Origin: Gymnopilus junonius
Taxonomy: Eukaryota > Basidiomycota > Agaricomycetes > Agaricales > Galerinaceae
Length of the DNA: 45,979 bases
Direction: 5' to 3'
NCBI GenBank assembly: GCA_015501075.1
Contig: JADNYJ010000267.1
Span: 1-45,979, forward strand
Below the pieces are notes generated by a model. It did not search any database, was not told where the DNA came from, and saw only the letters and a list, made by a program, of their open reading frames with translations. This document shows positions 42,805 through 45,979 of this stretch, one piece after another. The position numbers were made by a program, and so were the translations under genes. The number at the start of each line of letters is the position of its first letter. Position 1 is the stretch's first letter.

Positions 42805-43975
42805 TTGCCCCCCCATCTGCGCAAGCTTTGCCCTTATAGTTGGATCAATATCCACAATATTTGAAGTGACCTTTGTTAAGGTCTGAGGTTGGAGGAGTAT
42901 CTTGTTTAGAGGGGGAAGAAGGAGAGGGGTGAACAGCAGGTTGGGAAGAACTAATATTTGAAGGACCTGCAGTAGGAGGAGAGGACAGAGAGCAGTATTG
43001 TGGATTCGATGATGAAGACAAGTTAGGAGCTGAGGCAGCATGTTTGGCCAGACGACGATGTTGGTTCCTAGTGGATGGAGCAGTGGGAGCAATTGATAAT
43101 CATTGGGCAAGGGGTAATAAATTCAATCCTTGAATCCAGAAAGGAGCAGCTACTGATTGTTGAGTTTCTAGTCCCCATGCTGGGGACCAAGCATCTCGAG
43201 AATGACTGCTTGTATCATTGTAGAGGTTCCCATGGACAAAGTCACAATGAATGTCTCTAGAGTCTTCAGTATCTCTTGAGGCAATTAACCCATGAAAAGA
43301 TAAAGCAGATTGTAGAGAATGGAATTTTAACCAAAAGACTTGCACACCTTCTTCGTATGAGCAGACAACACGCTCTAACTTGATGTTTTGTCCCAACAAT
43401 CTGAGTAGCAAGTTGATCCAAGATATCACATCATGCCAGGTAAAGAAGGCTCCCAAACTCCAAATGCATAGGTAACAGGTCTAATTGCCTTCCAATATCC
43501 TAGACAGAACATTGATAGGTGGAGCTCTAAGGGTCCCCAGAAGATCAATCTGGGTTGCCATAGATGGATCATAATGAGCTAGAACTGTGTTGCTATCCTC
43601 ATAGTCCATAATTTCACCTTCTTCTTCCTCATCATCACTCCTTAGCATCTGTTCTTGATGAAGGTATGAGAGCTCGACATTCAAGTGGGCAGCTAACAGT
43701 AAAGGAGCTCGAGTTATGATGGCAGAATCAACAGGGGAGCTCAAGCAAGACAACAGGGATGACGACCTCATGGTTTCCAGTAGGGCTGGTTCCCTAGCAG
43801 TTCCTTCAGATCGGTCTCTCCTCTCTTCCTTTCCCTCCTTGCTTCTCAAGTCATTTCTCTCACTTCACTCATCCTCTTTATCCACATCCATGGCTTGTTC
43901 TCCTTGAACATCGTTATGGAAGCGGGACACGCTGGGCGATCACCTAGGGGAGCGGGCGTTACACAGTAGCCTTAC
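42805..43975 (-). mobile_element. Internal remnant of the minus-strand LTR element
   Basis: Read on the - strand it holds broken open stretches: 43849-43481 (an acidic SDDEEEEGEIMDYEDSN segment), 43456-43100, and a Ser/Pro-rich stretch at about 43075-42835. No RT, integrase or protease motif is visible, so this is a gag-only or non-autonomous remnant. Its 5' LTR is not present before the Copia LTR at 44096. Confidence 0.45.
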
Positions 43976-44095
43976 AGGACTTTGACAAGTATAGAGTTCC
44001 TTAATTGGGGAATGGAATAGGGAGTGCACTCGACAAGGGTAAGGGGAAGGACTTCTCTGGCGATTCCTTAGCACAGTGGCAGGAGCTCTGTCTCA

Positions 44096-44461
44096 AGCAG
44101 CAAGTAGTGTGCTCTGCATAGTATCATTGTAACTACTGTCTTACCTGGGTTGTGAGAGGCTAGTGCTAAGGTGACTACTTAGGCTACTACTTAGAAGTGC
44201 AAATGACTTGGATTAGAACACTGTTTAGAGCATCCTTATATACCTACAGGACATGCAGTGACTAACTACGTATGAGTAATGCATAAGGCAATTACTCAGC
44301 TAATTACTAATATCTACTCACTAAGTGATCACATGTTTTTAGTCATATAAGATGACTGTAATACTCTGTTGTCACTGGATCTAGTCACGTATAGATGCGT
44401 CTGATCACGCGTGTCATGTGAGTCATGTGATGTAGTCACATGGACACTTATCATGTCAACA
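44096..44461 (-). repeat. Copia 3' LTR (minus strand)
   Basis: Starts TGTTGACATGATAAG on the - strand, directly after a GAAGGGGAG polypurine tract (44462-44471). It aligns with the + strand LTR but lacks the internal duplication and a few other bases. Confidence 0.85.
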
Positions 44462-44522
44462 CTCCCCTTCAAGTAGTGCTACATTAGCGCACATACTTGT
44501 TCTGACATGATGTGTCAGTATT

Positions 44523-45979
44523 CTATTCTAAGGGATAGAACTCTATGCCTAGAGCCTGTCTATGTTTAAGGAACAGGGTAGGGCCTAGATTCTTGGTGAA
44601 CATATTGGCAACATTTTTGTCCATAGGGACGTGCTCTATCTTTATGTTCCCAAGTTCTATTTGTTCCTGGATATAGTGGTAGCGTATTTCAATGTGCTTT
44701 ATCCCTTTTTGGGTGATGGGATTTTGCGAGTTAAAAATAGCTCCATGACTATCTCCATATAAGGGAACATATGGGATTGACATCCCAAGTTCTTCAAATA
44801 GAATCTTGAACCATGCACAATCACGTGCACAGTCAGAGAGTGCCATGTATTCTGCCATTGTGGATGACATTGATACTAGAGTCTGCATTTTGGAGTGCCA
44901 TTTGTACTCCTGCTAGCAAGGGAAAAGAAGTATCCCTGTGTAGATCAACGCATGCGATCAGGCTCTGTTCTATCATCACTGTATAAGGCATCACAGTAGG
45001 CATACAAGCTTTATGCTGTTTCCATCGAACACAAGTGCATAGTTTGCACTACCAACAAGGTAGCACATGATATATTTGGCATGGTTCAGATGTTCATCAG
45101 ATGGGTTCGCAGCGAACTTAGCCATCTGTGTTACAGCAAAGGCTATATCGGGTTGTGTTCCTAGCATTAAATATAGCAGAGAACTGATCACTGATTGATA
45201 CTCTGACCGAAGTGAAGCTGAACTCGTGCCTGTAAAGGGTTCTGGCTTATACCCAGTAGGTAATGGAGTCTGTGCCGCTTTCACATTCATCATTCCGAAG
45301 TGTGTAAGAATCTTATTAAGGTACGGCATTTGATTGATGTAGGTCTTGCCTTTAATGTACCTGATTCTCATGCAGAGAAACTCCTGACATACACCTAGGT
45401 CATGACATTCCCATGCAGTCATAAATAACTGCTTCTTCTGTTGGACTAACTCAGTGTTAGGACCTGTGATGATAATGTCGTCAACATATGCCAACATAAT
45501 GACAAGGGTCCCGTTGCTATGTCTTGCGACAAATATGCCAGCATCAGCATATAGGCATGTGAAACCGAGCTCTTTAAGGGAGCGATCAAGTTCAGACCAC
45601 CATGCACATGCGGCTTGTTTTAGCCCATAGATAGCTTTGAGCAGGCGGAGTACTTTCTTCTCTTGTCCCTTTATGGTAAAGCCATCAGGCTGTTCCATAT
45701 ATCTCTCCTCATCAAGTTTCCCATATAGGAAAGCTGATTTGATGTCAAGGGACTCTATGCGCCATTGCTCAAGAGTTGCTAAGGCTAAGATTGTTCAGAC
45801 TGACTCGAACTGGACAACTGGTGAGAAGATCTCGTCATAGTCTAGGCCTTCTATTTGGGAAAATCCCTTGGCAACTAGACAGGCATTTTTATGTCCATTG
45901 GACTTAATATTGAAAACCCAACAATTTTTGATGGCCTTTCAGCCTGGAGGTAGGTCAGCAAGCTCATAAACTTTTCATT
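44523..45979 (-). pseudogene. Copia reverse transcriptase and RNase H, partial
   Basis: On the - strand from the window edge: YELADLPPG, a TGA in an arginine position, KAIKNCWVFNIKS, LVAKGFSQIEGLDYDEIFSP, another TGA (about 45800), then an open stretch from 45698 (EQPDGFTIKGQEKKVLRLLK, YGLKQAACAW, and the YVDDIIITG catalytic motif near 45480). A frameshift near 44990 separates it from the RNase H part (44888-44523: STMAEYMALSDCARDCAW, DSHGAIFNSQNP, KHIEIRYHYIQEQIELG). Arginine-to-cysteine and arginine-to-stop changes again match CpG decay. Confidence 0.85.

Larger units (their letters stand above)
44096..45979 (-). mobile_element. Ty1/Copia element, 3' part, minus strand, runs off the window
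   Basis: Same LTR family as 37332-37758. On the - strand the order is reverse transcriptase, RNase H, polypurine tract, 3' LTR. It continues past the window edge at 45979. Confidence 0.85.

Overview
The window looks like nuclear DNA of a mushroom-forming basidiomycete (Agaricomycete). Protein-coding genes are cut by many GT-AG introns of about 50-75 nt. The gene content is typical of that group: paired F-box proteins, a NACHT-type NTPase relic, a DUF6593-type protein, a secreted thaumatin-like 'glycopeptide' protein, and spliced RNA polymerase and dehydrogenase genes. No tRNA, rRNA or CRISPR signal was seen.

Layout. (1) About 0.56-14.5 kb is a decaying segmental duplication with four units. 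Each unit carries a copy of an unrecognised many-exon gene on the + strand (copies A-D, starting at 1290, 5044, about 7140 and 11113). Three of them share an upstream TATA block 94-99 bp before the ATG. Behind them lie remnants of a second sequence that may have been read from the - strand. Only copy A can be spliced into one uninterrupted frame (420 aa, 7 exons). (2) 15.3-16.2 kb is a NACHT NTPase relic. (3) 16.5-20.3 kb holds two tandem F-box genes. (4) 20.6-27.9 kb is the host core: a DUF6593-type gene, RPC40/AC40 (shared subunit of RNA polymerases I and III), a 17-exon glutathione-independent formaldehyde dehydrogenase, and a thaumatin-like gene. (5) From 27,882 to the window end the DNA is nested transposons. 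A Ty3/Gypsy chromovirus with two 475-bp LTRs cuts the thaumatin-like gene. It is followed by a perfect-looking 330-bp inverted repeat with Tc1/mariner-like ends, the 5' part of a Copia element (+), a hAT transposase fragment, a minus-strand LTR element remnant that interrupts the hAT, and the 3' part of the same Copia family on the - strand.

The most striking signals are in the transposon block. The two Gypsy LTRs differ almost only at CpG sites: by hand I count about 37 CpGs in the 5' LTR and about 5 in the 3' LTR, most replaced by TpG or CpA. C-to-T decay of CpG therefore rises from left to right inside one element and continues into the repeats to its right. That pattern fits methylation or heterochromatin reaching in from the right and fading before the host genes. 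The same Gypsy element also carries, between pol and the 3' LTR and on the opposite strand, a two-exon coiled-coil ORF. Its exon junction builds a CX2CX6CX12CX2CX6C array that fits the fungal Zn(II)2Cys6 consensus.

Caution: several conserved host genes (RPC40, formaldehyde dehydrogenase, thaumatin-like, F-box 1) need one or two single-base corrections to keep frame. Either the window has residual indel errors or these are decaying copies. Every 'pseudogene' call here should be read with that in mind. All exon limits are inferred by eye from splice signals and protein similarity.
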